Origin: Thiodiazotropha sp040506975
GTDB taxonomy: Bacteria; Pseudomonadota; Gammaproteobacteria; Chromatiales; Chromatiaceae
DNA length: 64,000 bases
Assembly: GCA_965211775.1 (NCBI GenBank)
Contig: OZ242974.1
Span: forward strand, 2,852,001-2,916,000
Direction of reading: 5' to 3'
A model generated the notes under the pieces. It searched no databases, had not been told where the DNA came from, and saw only the letters and a list, made by a program, of their open reading frames with translations. This document shows, one piece after another, positions 43,741-53,956 of this stretch; the stretch's first letter is position 1, and each line of letters starts with the position of its first letter. A program made the translations under genes and the position numbers.

Positions 43741-44553
43741 ATGTTAGTCGATTCCCACTGCCATCTTGATCGTGTCGCTCTTGCACCCTATAACGGGGAT
43801 TTTGCCAGCTTTATGAGCAGCACCCTTGCACAAGGTATCGATCATCTGTTGTGTGTCTCGATCGATCTTGAATCCTGGCCCGCTATGCTGGCTCTGGTAG
43901 CGGACTACCCACAGATTTCCGTATCGGTGGGCGTGCATCCGAATGACAAGGAGCGTCATGAACCCACGGTTGAGGAGTTGCTGAGACTCTCACGCCATGA
44001 AAAGGTCGTCGCCATCGGGGAGACCGGACTGGATTATTTTCATGGTAAGGGGGATCTGGATTGGCAGCGTGAGCGGTTTCGGCAGCATATTCGAGCTGCC
44101 AAGGCGGCGAAGCTGCCTCTCATCATCCACACCCGGGACGCCCGGATCGATACAATCCAGATCATGCAGGATGAGGGGGCGGACGATGTGGGTGGGGTGA
44201 TGCACTGCTTCACAGAGAACTGGTCCATGGCGAAGCAGGCACTGGAGATGGGTTTTTATATCTCATTTTCCGGCATCATCACCTTCAAGAATGCGGCTGA
44301 GTTGCGTGAGGTCGCAAAGCTGGTGCCGATGGATCATCTGCTGATCGAGACAGACGCTCCCTACCTGGCGCCGGTACCTCATCGCGGCAAACCCAATCAA
44401 CCGATCCATGTACGGCATGTTGCTGAATGTGTGGGCGAGCTGAAAGGGCTGACACTCGAGGCAATTGCCGACCGGACAACCGCTAATTTCTATCGCTGTT
44501 TCCCCCTGGCACAGGACGCCCTATCCAGTTCTACCGGTCTTGATTATGAATAA
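43741..44553 (+). CDS. tatD: TatD-family metal-dependent hydrolase
   Basis: 270 residues. TIM-barrel deoxyribonuclease family; metal ligands in DSHCHLD, GETGLDYF, IHTRDAR and ETDAPYLAP. The stop lies eight bases inside the start of the porin gene. Separated from pilZ by the MITE-like element, although these genes are normally adjacent. Confidence 0.95.
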   Translation: MLVDSHCHLDRVALAPYNGDFASFMSSTLAQGIDHLLCVSIDLESWPAMLALVADYPQISVSVGVHPNDKERHEPTVEELLRLSRHEKVVAIGETGLDYFHGKGDLDWQRERFRQHIRAAKAAKLPLIIHTRDARIDTIQIMQDEGADDVGGVMHCFTENWSMAKQALEMGFYISFSGIITFKNAAELREVAKLVPMDHLLIETDAPYLAPVPHRGKPNQPIHVRHVAECVGELKGLTLEAIADRTTANFYRCFPLAQDALSSSTGLDYE

Positions 44554-45748
44554 ATCAGTAGCTCTATGGTTATTCTGTAGTTTCTTTTCTGCAGCCCTGG
44601 CGGCACAAGATAGGAGCACAGAGGATTATGAGGATTTGGTCATCAACACCAAAGGTGGTTTTGAGGTGACCACGACCGATGGTGAATTCTCCTTGCAGTT
44701 GGGGGGCAGGATCCTGGCTGACGCCGCAGTCTATGATGAGGACAAAAATGCCCTGGGCAACGGGAGCGAACTGCGTGATTTAAGACTCGACCTGGAAGGG
44801 CGGCTGTATGCCGATTTCATCTACGAGTTCAGTGTCGACTTCTCGGACGGCGAAGCGGACGTCAAGGATGCCTGGTTTGCCTATGACGCCATCTTCCCCT
44901 GGCGCTTTTCCGTCGGACATTTCAAAGAGCCTTTCAGCCTGGAGGAGATGACCGGCAAGCGATATCTGACCTTCATGGAGCGTGCCTTGCCGAATGCGTT
45001 CGCTCCCGGAAGGAGCATGGGTATTGGCGCCCAGTGGTCGGGTGAACAGATGACCTTTGCCGCCGGCCTGTTCGGTGATGAATACGACGATGACACTGAC
45101 GATGAGGGTGATGAAGGCTGGGGTGTCACCGGTCGCTGGACTTATGCGCCGCTGGCGGAAGATAGATCCGCATTTCACATGGGTATAGCCGCCAGCTACA
45201 GAAAGCTGGATGATGAACAGGAGGTTCGAATCGATACCAGGCCGGAGTCTCACCTTACCGATATTCGATATCTCGACACTGGCAAACTCAAGCAGAGCCG
45301 ATCTAGCGCGCTATTGGGTCTGGAAGGTGCATGGGTGTCAGGTCCGTTTTCCCTGCAGGGTGAGTGGATGCAAGCAAAAATTGAGCGCGACGAAGGTACG
45401 GAGCCCACCTTTGAAGGCTGGTATCTACAGGTTAGTTGGTTCCTGACAGGTGAAAGCCGCCGCTATAAGCAGCGTTCGGCAAAATTTGGGCGTATCAGGC
45501 CGCTTCTCGACCATGGTGCTGTAGAGGTGGCCGCACGTTTAAGTTCCCTGGATCTCAACGATGGGGAGATTGAGGGTGGATCCAGCGACAACATCACACT
45601 GGGAATCAATTGGTACATCAATCGGCAGATCCGCCTGATGGCCAACACAATCTTTGTCGATAATGACAGCCATGCCGATGCGGATGGTGATTTGGAGGGG
45701 GAGGATACGCCCTCTATTCTCCAGATTCGGGCTGAAGTTGATTTCTAG
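44546..45748 (+). CDS. OprP/OprO-like phosphate-selective porin
   Basis: 400 residues from the ATG at 44546, which gives a signal peptide (LWLFCSFFSAALAAQ); the longer frame from 44465 overlaps tatD. The barrel begins GGFEVTTTDGEFSLQLGGRI, shows DVKDAWFAYD and FKEPFSLEEMTG typical of OprP/OprO, and ends AEVDF with a terminal Phe. Outer-membrane trimeric porin for phosphate or polyphosphate. The next gene encodes a PhnD-like binding protein, which supports an oxyanion theme. Confidence 0.88.
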   Translation: MNKSVALWLFCSFFSAALAAQDRSTEDYEDLVINTKGGFEVTTTDGEFSLQLGGRILADAAVYDEDKNALGNGSELRDLRLDLEGRLYADFIYEFSVDFSDGEADVKDAWFAYDAIFPWRFSVGHFKEPFSLEEMTGKRYLTFMERALPNAFAPGRSMGIGAQWSGEQMTFAAGLFGDEYDDDTDDEGDEGWGVTGRWTYAPLAEDRSAFHMGIAASYRKLDDEQEVRIDTRPESHLTDIRYLDTGKLKQSRSSALLGLEGAWVSGPFSLQGEWMQAKIERDEGTEPTFEGWYLQVSWFLTGESRRYKQRSAKFGRIRPLLDHGAVEVAARLSSLDLNDGEIEGGSSDNITLGINWYINRQIRLMANTIFVDNDSHADADGDLEGEDTPSILQIRAEVDF

Positions 45749-45791
45749 GCTGTGACAATGATAGTCAAATCTGTCTATACAGGCCCTCAAA

Positions 45792-46724
45792 ATGATACGT
45801 AACCTCGGCAATGGAACGCTTCTGCTGCTTTGCCTTTTCGCCTGGTCGATACCGTCCTATGTTGCTGCAAGCGGCAGTGATCCGAGTACATTGGTAATAG
45901 GTAAGATCAGCCACAATCCTAAAAAGCATTATCGTTACTTGAAACCCATGCTGATGTATGTAGTGGAAAGAATGCGTGACCTCGGAATCACAAAAGGCAA
46001 GATCCGCATGGCAAAAAGCAAAGAGCATATGGCGGAATTGTTGGCCAGAGGTGATGTGGACTGGGTGACGGAAACACCTATAGCCGCATCCTATCTGCAT
46101 GAGAAAAGCGGTGCGGAGCTATTGCTTAGAAAGTGGAAAAAAAATACATCTGAATACTATACGGTATTTTTTTCACTTAAGGATGGGACAATAAAGAAGC
46201 TGGAGGACCTGAAGGGAAAAATCATTGCCCTGGAGGATCCAGCATCAACGACAGCCTACTATTTGCCTGTCCATGCAATGTTACACAGCGGATTGACACC
46301 GATTAAATTGAATAGCTTTCGGGAGACACCACCGACAGATAAGGTTGGTTTTGTGTTTGTCCGGGAAGAGATCAATATAGCCACACTGGTGAATAAAGGC
46401 CTGGCCCACGCTGGTGCGTTCAGCAATCTGGATTGGGATAAGGAAGATCATCTGCCTTCACAATATCGTGCCCAGTTTTCTATAATTCAAAAACTTCCAC
46501 CTGTCGTTCGCGCAGTGGAATTGGTGCGCCATGATTTAAACCCGGCTTTAAAAAGACGCCTCGAAGGAATTTTGCTAAAGGCCGGTGATGATCCGAAGGC
46601 TCAGCCTGTCCTGCATGCCTATCAGCGAACTAAAAAGTTCGATGCTCTGAGTAGTGAGCAGAAACAATCGATATACGATATGTACTCTATAGTTGATAAG
46701 GTCGATCAAGCTCTCATACCCTAA
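45792..46724 (+). CDS. PhnD-like phosphate/phosphonate-binding periplasmic protein
   Basis: 310 residues with a signal peptide (LLLLCLFAWSIPSYVAA). Fold of the PhnD/SsuA type: TLVIGKISHNPKKHYRYLKPM, DVDWVTETPIAAS, IALEDPASTTAYYLP. No ABC permease or ATPase gene adjoins it. Instead a GGDEF-EAL gene follows 129 bp downstream on the same strand, so it may feed a signalling receptor rather than a transporter (inference). Confidence 0.85.
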   Translation: MIRNLGNGTLLLLCLFAWSIPSYVAASGSDPSTLVIGKISHNPKKHYRYLKPMLMYVVERMRDLGITKGKIRMAKSKEHMAELLARGDVDWVTETPIAASYLHEKSGAELLLRKWKKNTSEYYTVFFSLKDGTIKKLEDLKGKIIALEDPASTTAYYLPVHAMLHSGLTPIKLNSFRETPPTDKVGFVFVREEINIATLVNKGLAHAGAFSNLDWDKEDHLPSQYRAQFSIIQKLPPVVRAVELVRHDLNPALKRRLEGILLKAGDDPKAQPVLHAYQRTKKFDALSSEQKQSIYDMYSIVDKVDQALIP

Positions 46725-46853
46725 AAGAGTCAAGTCATGCGCAAAGGTAAAATTACGATGCGAAGCGTAAAGAACATTTGCATACAACCACAAGGGTCGA
46801 ATGTATGTGTAGCTTGATGCAGCCCTGTTGAATCCTGATGGACTACTGATTCA

Positions 46854-49307
46854 ATGGCAAGAAATCTTCAGTTCAGATATACCGTTGCTATTGGTGCCGG
46901 AATCGTCATTGTCACGATTATCCTTGCCACGCTGTTTTTCTTCCAGTCTAAGGACCTGCTGTCCAATATAAAAACCACCACCTCCTCCACAATGAGTGTT
47001 GCCCTGCATAATGAGGCAAAAAAACGCCTGATGACTCTAAGTGCGATTCTGAGCGAGGATGTGGCAAACCCCCTCTATAATTTTGATATGCTGGCTATCC
47101 TGCATCTGCTGCAGAGCGTTGCCAAGCTGGATGACATCGTCTATGTCATGGTGATCGATCCACAGGGCGTGATCATTCACGATGGAACCGAACTGTTGGG
47201 CAACTACGGCAAGCAGATAGAAGATGTAAAAATTCTGGACTGGATTGAAAGGGAATCGGCGCCACTGCTCAAAAACTCGAAAGATGTGATGGAGATAGTC
47301 TCTCCAGTCCATATTGCCGATGAAAGACTGGGTTGGGTTAGAATTGCGCTATCCAAAAAGGAGCAATTGGAAAACACGGAAAAACTGACTCTACAGCTAT
47401 CCGAATTAATCTCGGAATCGCATCAACGCGAACGTTATCTGCTGTTTTTCGTGACCGGGATTTTGCTGTTGCTTGGCTTGGCTTTGGCTGCATTGATTTC
47501 AAATAGGTTAGTATCACCGATTCGAATGCTGACAGAATATGTAAAACGTGTCGGTGAAGGCGCCTATGGCATTGAGCTGGAAAAAAGCCGAGGTGACGAG
47601 ATCGGTCAACTGATCCACTCATTCAACCGTATGAGCAGGGATCTTTCCAATACCTCGGTATCTAGACAGTATTTGAATGATGTACTCAATAATTTGCGTG
47701 ATGCATTGATCGTGATCTCTGTCGATAAGAACATTATCATGGTTAATAATGCCGCTGCTGATATGATCGGTTACGATAAAGAGCGGTTGGTGAGTATGTC
47801 ATATTACGACATTATCGACAGTCGAGACGGTGTGCGCGTCAAGCAATGGCTCACCTATCTTGTGAAGGACGAGGCCGACAGTATCGACGCCAGATATATT
47901 ACCGCTGAGGGTTCCTGCGTTCTGGTCTCCCTGTCAGGCGCCTATCTCGACCTCTCAGGTGGTCCGGGGCAGATCATCACGGTCGCGCAGGATGTCAGCG
48001 AGCATAGAAAGAACGAGGAACATATACGCTATCTGGCCCAATATGACGGCTTGACCAATCTGCCCAACAGACAACTATTCAGTGATCGGCTAAAACATGC
48101 CATGGAGCAGGCTGATCGGGGAGAGTATCTTGTCGCCTTGATGTTTATCGATCTGGATCGCTTTAAGAAGGTCAATGACAGCCTTGGCCACCATGCTGGT
48201 GATCTGCTGTTGAAAGAGACAGCTGTGCGATTGAAGAAGATGCTCCGTGTAGGTGATACTGTGGCGCGTTTGGGGGGTGATGAATTCACTATTGTTGCGG
48301 AGCAGATCAAATCGATAAGCGATGGCGTAAGCATTGCCAAAACCATCCTTGAAACAATCAGGGAACCGTTCGAGATCGAATCAAGGAAGGTGCATATCGG
48401 GTGCAGCATCGGTATCGTCTTCTATCCATTCTCCAAGGATGACATCGGTAGTTTGATTCAGAAGGCCGATATGGCCATGTATCAAGCAAAAAGGAGCGGG
48501 CGCGGGCAGTACTGCGTCTATCACCATTTGCTGGGTGCCAATGAGGATGGCCTGATACAGCAGGAGAGTGAGTTGATAGAGGCGTTGATGACAAAAAGTT
48601 TTCATCTGCTCTACCAGCCAATCATCGAAATCAACACAGGATCAATGGTCGGAATGGAGGCCTTGTTACGGTGGGATAATCCAAGACGCGGTTTACTGGA
48701 TCCCACAGAGTTTCTTCCATTTCTCGAAAATTCAGGCTTGATCATCGAGTTGGGTGATTGGATTTTGGAAAGGGCTTGTAAAGAAATACTTGCCTGTGGC
48801 GATAGCGGCGATCGGCCATTACAATTGAATGTCAATGTCTCCGTACATCAATTTAATCAGGGTGGTTTTTCCCATCGTGTTGAGTCGATACTGACCAGGA
48901 CAGGCTTCGATCCAAAGCGACTTGAGTTGGAAATCACAGAAAGCAGTCTGATAGAAGATATCGAACTGAGCAGGTATGTCGTACGCAGTCTGAAAAAGCT
49001 TGGTGTTCGTGTCGCAGTCGATGATTTTGGCACAGGTTATTCTTCATTCTCTTATCTAAGGGACTTTACGCTGGATACACTGAAACTTGATTCCAGTTTC
49101 ATCAAGGGATTACCTGCAGACAATTATGCCACCGGTATCTGCACGGCACTGATAAAAATGGCGGAAATCATGGATTTGAACGTGGTTGCTGAAGGCGTGG
49201 AAAATTCACGGCAGTTAGAGTGGTTGAGTCAAGAGAATGTACAACAGTGCCAGGGCTACTACTTTAACGAACCTGTTACTCTGACTGACCAGGAAACCTC
49301 TGATTGA
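46854..49307 (+). CDS. Membrane GGDEF-EAL c-di-GMP signalling protein
   Basis: 817 residues. N-terminal membrane helix (8-28), periplasmic sensor (about 30-195), second helix (FVTGILLLLGLALAALI), HAMP, PAS (about 275-390), then GGDEF (LARLGGDEFTIV, intact) with the inhibitory RxxD site (RVGD five residues before). The EAL domain has EALLRW, and ELEITESSLIED and DDFGTGYSSFSYL are conserved. Both active sites look intact, so the protein may make or break c-di-GMP. It is probably co-transcribed with the PhnD-like gene. Confidence 0.93.
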   Translation: MARNLQFRYTVAIGAGIVIVTIILATLFFFQSKDLLSNIKTTTSSTMSVALHNEAKKRLMTLSAILSEDVANPLYNFDMLAILHLLQSVAKLDDIVYVMVIDPQGVIIHDGTELLGNYGKQIEDVKILDWIERESAPLLKNSKDVMEIVSPVHIADERLGWVRIALSKKEQLENTEKLTLQLSELISESHQRERYLLFFVTGILLLLGLALAALISNRLVSPIRMLTEYVKRVGEGAYGIELEKSRGDEIGQLIHSFNRMSRDLSNTSVSRQYLNDVLNNLRDALIVISVDKNIIMVNNAAADMIGYDKERLVSMSYYDIIDSRDGVRVKQWLTYLVKDEADSIDARYITAEGSCVLVSLSGAYLDLSGGPGQIITVAQDVSEHRKNEEHIRYLAQYDGLTNLPNRQLFSDRLKHAMEQADRGEYLVALMFIDLDRFKKVNDSLGHHAGDLLLKETAVRLKKMLRVGDTVARLGGDEFTIVAEQIKSISDGVSIAKTILETIREPFEIESRKVHIGCSIGIVFYPFSKDDIGSLIQKADMAMYQAKRSGRGQYCVYHHLLGANEDGLIQQESELIEALMTKSFHLLYQPIIEINTGSMVGMEALLRWDNPRRGLLDPTEFLPFLENSGLIIELGDWILERACKEILACGDSGDRPLQLNVNVSVHQFNQGGFSHRVESILTRTGFDPKRLELEITESSLIEDIELSRYVVRSLKKLGVRVAVDDFGTGYSSFSYLRDFTLDTLKLDSSFIKGLPADNYATGICTALIKMAEIMDLNVVAEGVENSRQLEWLSQENVQQCQGYYFNEPVTLTDQETSD

Positions 49308-49319
49308 TTCAGGATTTAA

Positions 49320-49341
49320 GGCGGTACACTAATCTACCGCC
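49320..49341. terminator. Possible terminator between convergent genes
   Basis: GGCGGTA and TACCGCC form a 7-bp stem with an 8-nt loop 13 bp after the GGDEF-EAL stop, followed by ATTATTT. The minus-strand acyl-CoA synthetase ends at 49519, so it could serve both directions. Confidence 0.5.
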
Positions 49342-49518
49342 ATTATTTGTTGTCGCAAGTGAATATAAAAAACTGACGGAAGAAGAACGCATTTTCTGCT
49401 TCCGTGCCCTGATAATACCGGGAATAGCATCAATCAAAGCCTCCCTAAGACTATAGCTGTCGACTGTTTTCGAAACAGTCATCCGGATAATCGATGCTAT
49501 ATGAGATGGTCGGCCCAC

Positions 49519-51303
49519 TCAATGCCCGATATACATTTCATCATACTCTTTGGCATATCGCTCAAGGATGTTTTTCCGCTTCAGCTTTAGAGTGGGAGTG
49601 ATCAAACCGTTCTCCACGCTCCAGGGTTCACCGAGCACGGTCAAACGGATGATTTTCGCGTAACCGGGAAAGTTGTCCAGGTGATTGTTGATGCGGGCCA
49701 ATAACTCCTGCATCTGCTGCTCGCTGATATCGCCGGGGTTCAAACCAAGTATTTGGGCATGTTCGGGATTGAGCACCACGATGGCGGACAGGTAGGGTTT
49801 GCTTTCGCCGAGCACCAGTACCTGGTCGAACAGAGAATCCATGGCGATGCACATCTCCATATCGGCAGGGGGAACCTTTTCACCATTGGCCATAACAATG
49901 ATCTCTTTCAGTCGACCGGTGATAAAGATATAACCATCTTCGATTTTCGCCTTGTCACCTGTATGGAACCAACCATCTGCATCAATTACCTCGGAGGTTG
50001 CATTCCGGTTGTTCCAGTATCCCATCATCACATTAGGTGCTCTGCAAAGCAGTTCCTCATACTCATTGATCTTAACTTCTATCCCGGGAAAGGGCCTGCC
50101 GACACTGGCCGGAAAATTGTTTTCGTGGGTATTGGCCGAGATGATGGGACTGGTCTCCGTTAGGCCGTAACCCTGCAGTATGGGCACACCGAGTCCAATG
50201 AAAACTTTGGCGATGTCTGGCGAAAGCGGGGCGCCGCCTGAAACCGCAATTCGCAAGCGTCCACCCAGCTTGTCCTGAATCTTACGCGCCACAATCTTTT
50301 CCAGTAGTGGCCAGAGCCATAATTTAGGTGACCATGAGCTACGTCCTTGCTGAAACTCAAAATGGGTCCAACCGGTTTCGACAGCCAGATTGAATATGCC
50401 GCGGGCTATTGCAGAGTCGCTCTCGAGTTTGTCCTGTATCTTGGCGTAAACCCTCTCAAATATGCGTGGTACCGAAATCAATATGGTTGGTTTGATGGTC
50501 TCGAGATCTTCAGCCAGCTGAGGAATCGATCTCGCGTAGGCCGTGGCTGCGCCAGATACGAGTGCCAGATAGTAACCAACGGTTCGCTCCAGGGTGTGCG
50601 AGAGCGGCAGAAAAGAGAGAAAGGTGTCGGTTGTATAGATATCGATAACCTTCACACCGCTCTCTATATCCCACAGGATATTGTGATGACTCAACATCAC
50701 ACCTTTGGATCGGCCGGTGGTACCTGAAGTGTAGACAATAGTGGCCAGTTCCTTGCTGGCGACATCGATGACCTGCAGCCTTTCGCTGGTTTGATCGGGC
50801 AGCCATTCATCGAGTGAGACCAGATGGGGCTGAAGATCCATCGGGTCGACCTTGTGCAGCGAGACGATACGGTTCAGGCCGGCCAACTGATTGCGGATCT
50901 GCCGGAGTTCCTGCCACTGTTCGTTGTTTTCCAGGAGCAGTAGACGGATGCCGGCATCTTGCAGGATGTAACCGATATTCTCGGGACGATCATTGGTGTA
51001 GAGGGGGACGGTGACCAAGCCCAGGCATTGAGCCGCCAGATCGAAGATGGCCCATTCGCGGCAGTTGCGCAACATGATGGCCACCCTGTCACCCGGTCTG
51101 AGATTTTCATTGCGAAAGGCAGCCTGCCAGTGCGCAACCATTTGCGCCATCTCACCCCAGCTGGTCTCTTGCCAAACCTCGCGTTCTTCGTCGTATTGTA
51201 TATACGCGGTGGCATCCGGTGAGCGATTTACACGTTCCTTGAAGACAGCGCCTATCGTGTCGGCATCTTTCAACTGTATAGTATCAATGTTCGGATTATC
51301 CAT
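49519..51303 (-). CDS. Long-chain acyl-CoA synthetase (FAA1/COG1022 type)
   Basis: 594 residues, AMP-forming. ATP-binding motif VYTSGTTGRSKGVMLSH, YGLTETSPIIS and HTGDKAKIEDGYIFITGR. Activates fatty acids to acyl-CoA at the inner-membrane face. Transcribed after fadE on the same strand, 169 bp apart, which fits fatty-acid breakdown or recycling. Confidence 0.92.
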   Translation of the reverse strand: MDNPNIDTIQLKDADTIGAVFKERVNRSPDATAYIQYDEEREVWQETSWGEMAQMVAHWQAAFRNENLRPGDRVAIMLRNCREWAIFDLAAQCLGLVTVPLYTNDRPENIGYILQDAGIRLLLLENNEQWQELRQIRNQLAGLNRIVSLHKVDPMDLQPHLVSLDEWLPDQTSERLQVIDVASKELATIVYTSGTTGRSKGVMLSHHNILWDIESGVKVIDIYTTDTFLSFLPLSHTLERTVGYYLALVSGAATAYARSIPQLAEDLETIKPTILISVPRIFERVYAKIQDKLESDSAIARGIFNLAVETGWTHFEFQQGRSSWSPKLWLWPLLEKIVARKIQDKLGGRLRIAVSGGAPLSPDIAKVFIGLGVPILQGYGLTETSPIISANTHENNFPASVGRPFPGIEVKINEYEELLCRAPNVMMGYWNNRNATSEVIDADGWFHTGDKAKIEDGYIFITGRLKEIIVMANGEKVPPADMEMCIAMDSLFDQVLVLGESKPYLSAIVVLNPEHAQILGLNPGDISEQQMQELLARINNHLDNFPGYAKIIRLTVLGEPWSVENGLITPTLKLKRKNILERYAKEYDEMYIGH

Positions 51304-51472
51304 GCTGGCACCATTTTTTATCGCTTAAAGAACCCCGGTTTTTGTTGTCGGGTTCACTTTGGTGTGGGTAGAGTAGCATTTCGCACCCTGTGATAGTCGG
51401 CGCTGATAAGCAAATCAGCTCCAACACGCATTAACTTATCCTATCCTGAACCGGTATGGAAATATTTACGCA

Positions 51473-53956
51473 TCAAGCGGCACCCCGTTTGTTGAGTTTG
51501 GATATCATTGAAGTCCTCTGTTTACGCTCGGGTGCCGCCGTGCCGAGGTGGCTGAATGAATTCACCTGAATGATTTGACTGCGCAGGCGGTCCGCCTCAT
51601 CCAGCGCCACTTTTTCGCTCTCGCTCAAGATCCCAAGGGAGACGGCTTCTGCGATCAGATTTCGGTTGTCTCGGGATTTCGGCTGACCGGCCCGTTTTGC
51701 TCTGCGTAAGGTCTTTTCATGGGGCGCCGCGGCATTCACGGCAAACAGCGCCTGTTCCAATTGACCGGCCCGCTGTTGTTGATCCTCTGTCGTGTAGATC
51801 CCCCGAGTGAGCCATTCCCTGGCTTCGTTGGGGCTAAGCAGAATACGCGCAACCTGGTGGTCGAGGTTATCGGTGGGTTTATGAAACGGCAGTCCGGTTG
51901 GAAATATCACCAGCCGCAACAGCCAGGCCAGGGGTCTGAACGGGATATTGCGTAACAGGCCCCGCAAGGCATGCTGGAAACGGTAGAGGGAATCCTCCAA
52001 GGCCCATCTCACCAGCGGCAGGTCGTCTTGACGCTCTCCCTCTTCGACATAGCGTTTAAGGCAGGCACTGGCAATATAAAGGTTGCTCAGCATGTCTCCA
52101 AGTCTGGCTGAGAGGCGTTCCTTACGTTTGAGCGAGCCACCCAGTGTCATCAGCGCCGCATCGGTGGTCAGGGCAAAGGTGGATGCCATCCAGTTCAGGC
52201 GTTGAAAGTAACGCTTGGCAGGTCCGCTTTTCGGGCTATCGGAAAGCCGTCCATGGGTGACGCCGAACCAGAGGGTGCGGGCAAAGTTTGTCAGTACGAA
52301 TCCGATGTGACTGAAGAGAGCATCATCGAACTGTGTAAGTGCGATTTCCTGATCGGGATTCTCAGTCGCCTCGAATTCGCTGAGAATGTAAGGGTGGGCG
52401 CGTATCGCCCCCTGACCGAAGATGATCATGCTGCGTGTGAGTATATTGGCGCCCTCAACGGTGATTGCGATGGGAATCGCCTGATAGCCTCTGCCTGTCA
52501 GGTTGTCGGGACCGAGACAGATGCCACTGCCACCCTGGATATCCATGGCATCGTTGACCGCTTGGCGGTATCGCTCGGTAAGATGGTACTTGATGATGGC
52601 TGAGATAACAGAAGGCGTTTCACCGCTATCCAGTGCGCTGAGCGTCAGTTTACGCGCCGCATCCATCTGATAGGTCAGTCCGCCAATCCTTGCCAGCGCC
52701 TCTTCCACCCCCTCGAAGTGGCCTATGGGTTGGCCGAATTGGGTGCGAACCGCGGCATAGGCGCCGGTATAACGGCTGGCGCTTTTGCCGGCCGCGGTCG
52801 AGAGTGCGGGAAGTGAGATGCCACGCCCCTCAGAGAGGCATTCGACCAGCATTTGCCAACCCTTGCCGACACCCCCGGTTCCGCCGATTACCCAGGCCAT
52901 GGGGATGAATACATCTCGGCCTGCAATGGGACCATTATGGAAGGGTATGTCGAGGGGCATGTGTCTTGAACCTATCGCCACACCGGCTGTGTCACGGGGG
53001 ATAAGGGCCAGTGTGATGCCTGGATGGGGGTCGTCTGAGAGCAGGCCTTGTGGGTCCTCCAATTTGAATGCCAGTCCGATAAGGGTTGCCACCGGCGCCA
53101 GTGTTATATAGCGCTTTTCCCAGTTGAGCCGGATACCCAGGACCTGGTTCCCTTCAAAGTCGCCGTACGTGACCTGGCCATTATCCGGAATGGCGCCGGC
53201 ATCACTGCCTGCGTGGGGATTGGTCAGGGCAAAACAGGGTATCTCCTCTCCAGTGGCCAGCTTGTTGAGATAGTTTGCTTTCTGTTCATCCGTACCGTAT
53301 TGAAGCAGCAGCTTTGCCGGGCCCAGGGAGTTGGGCACCATTACTGTAACGGCTGCGGTGATGCTGCGGCTGGCGATCTTCATCACCACCTGGGAGTGGG
53401 CATAGGCGGAAAAGCCGAGACCACCGTAGGTTTTAGGGATGATCATGCCGAAAAGGCCTGATTGTTTGATGAACTGCCACACCTCGGGAGGCAGGTCTTT
53501 GCGTTCGTTGGTGATGTTCCAGTCATCGAGCATATCGCAGAGGGTTTGCACCGGCCCGTCAAGGAATTCCTGTTCCTGCGCCGTCAGATGGCATTGTGGC
53601 TGGCGCAGCAGTTTGCTCCAGTCTGGTTGTCCCGAGAATAGTTCACCGTCCCACCAGACACTGCCGGCGTTCAAGGCCTCTTTTTCGGTGGTCGACATGG
53701 AAGGCATCACCTTGCGGAATGCGGACAACAGCGGTTTACTGATCCAGCGGAGACGCAGTTGCGGCTTAAGGTAGAAGAACAGGGTTGTGGCATAGATCAG
53801 CCATACAGGCAGTGCGGCAAGGAGTGTCATGAGCTCCGCAAGCTGCAGACTGGTCAGGAGTATGGGCGGCAACAGTATCCATACAATCGCACCTGCCGAA
53901 CCATAGGCCAGTCCCCACAACATCAGCAATAAGAGTAGAAATCCGAGCAGTGTCAT
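51473..53956 (-). CDS. fadE: Acyl-CoA dehydrogenase FadE
   Basis: 827 residues. Large FadE type: about 65 residues with two hydrophobic helices at the N terminus, then the flavin-dependent dehydrogenase core (FALTNPHAGSDAG, DIQGGSGICLGP) and a C-terminal extension (about 200 residues). Catalyses the first step of beta-oxidation. Its ATG overlaps the stop of the upstream peptidase gene. Confidence 0.95.
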   Translation of the reverse strand: MTLLGFLLLLLMLWGLAYGSAGAIVWILLPPILLTSLQLAELMTLLAALPVWLIYATTLFFYLKPQLRLRWISKPLLSAFRKVMPSMSTTEKEALNAGSVWWDGELFSGQPDWSKLLRQPQCHLTAQEQEFLDGPVQTLCDMLDDWNITNERKDLPPEVWQFIKQSGLFGMIIPKTYGGLGFSAYAHSQVVMKIASRSITAAVTVMVPNSLGPAKLLLQYGTDEQKANYLNKLATGEEIPCFALTNPHAGSDAGAIPDNGQVTYGDFEGNQVLGIRLNWEKRYITLAPVATLIGLAFKLEDPQGLLSDDPHPGITLALIPRDTAGVAIGSRHMPLDIPFHNGPIAGRDVFIPMAWVIGGTGGVGKGWQMLVECLSEGRGISLPALSTAAGKSASRYTGAYAAVRTQFGQPIGHFEGVEEALARIGGLTYQMDAARKLTLSALDSGETPSVISAIIKYHLTERYRQAVNDAMDIQGGSGICLGPDNLTGRGYQAIPIAITVEGANILTRSMIIFGQGAIRAHPYILSEFEATENPDQEIALTQFDDALFSHIGFVLTNFARTLWFGVTHGRLSDSPKSGPAKRYFQRLNWMASTFALTTDAALMTLGGSLKRKERLSARLGDMLSNLYIASACLKRYVEEGERQDDLPLVRWALEDSLYRFQHALRGLLRNIPFRPLAWLLRLVIFPTGLPFHKPTDNLDHQVARILLSPNEAREWLTRGIYTTEDQQQRAGQLEQALFAVNAAAPHEKTLRRAKRAGQPKSRDNRNLIAEAVSLGILSESEKVALDEADRLRSQIIQVNSFSHLGTAAPERKQRTSMISKLNKRGAA

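Noticed and set aside
49309..49518. 69-codon frame after the acyl-CoA synthetase gene
   Set aside because: GTG start without ribosome site, composition unlike a protein, and overlaps a probable terminator.
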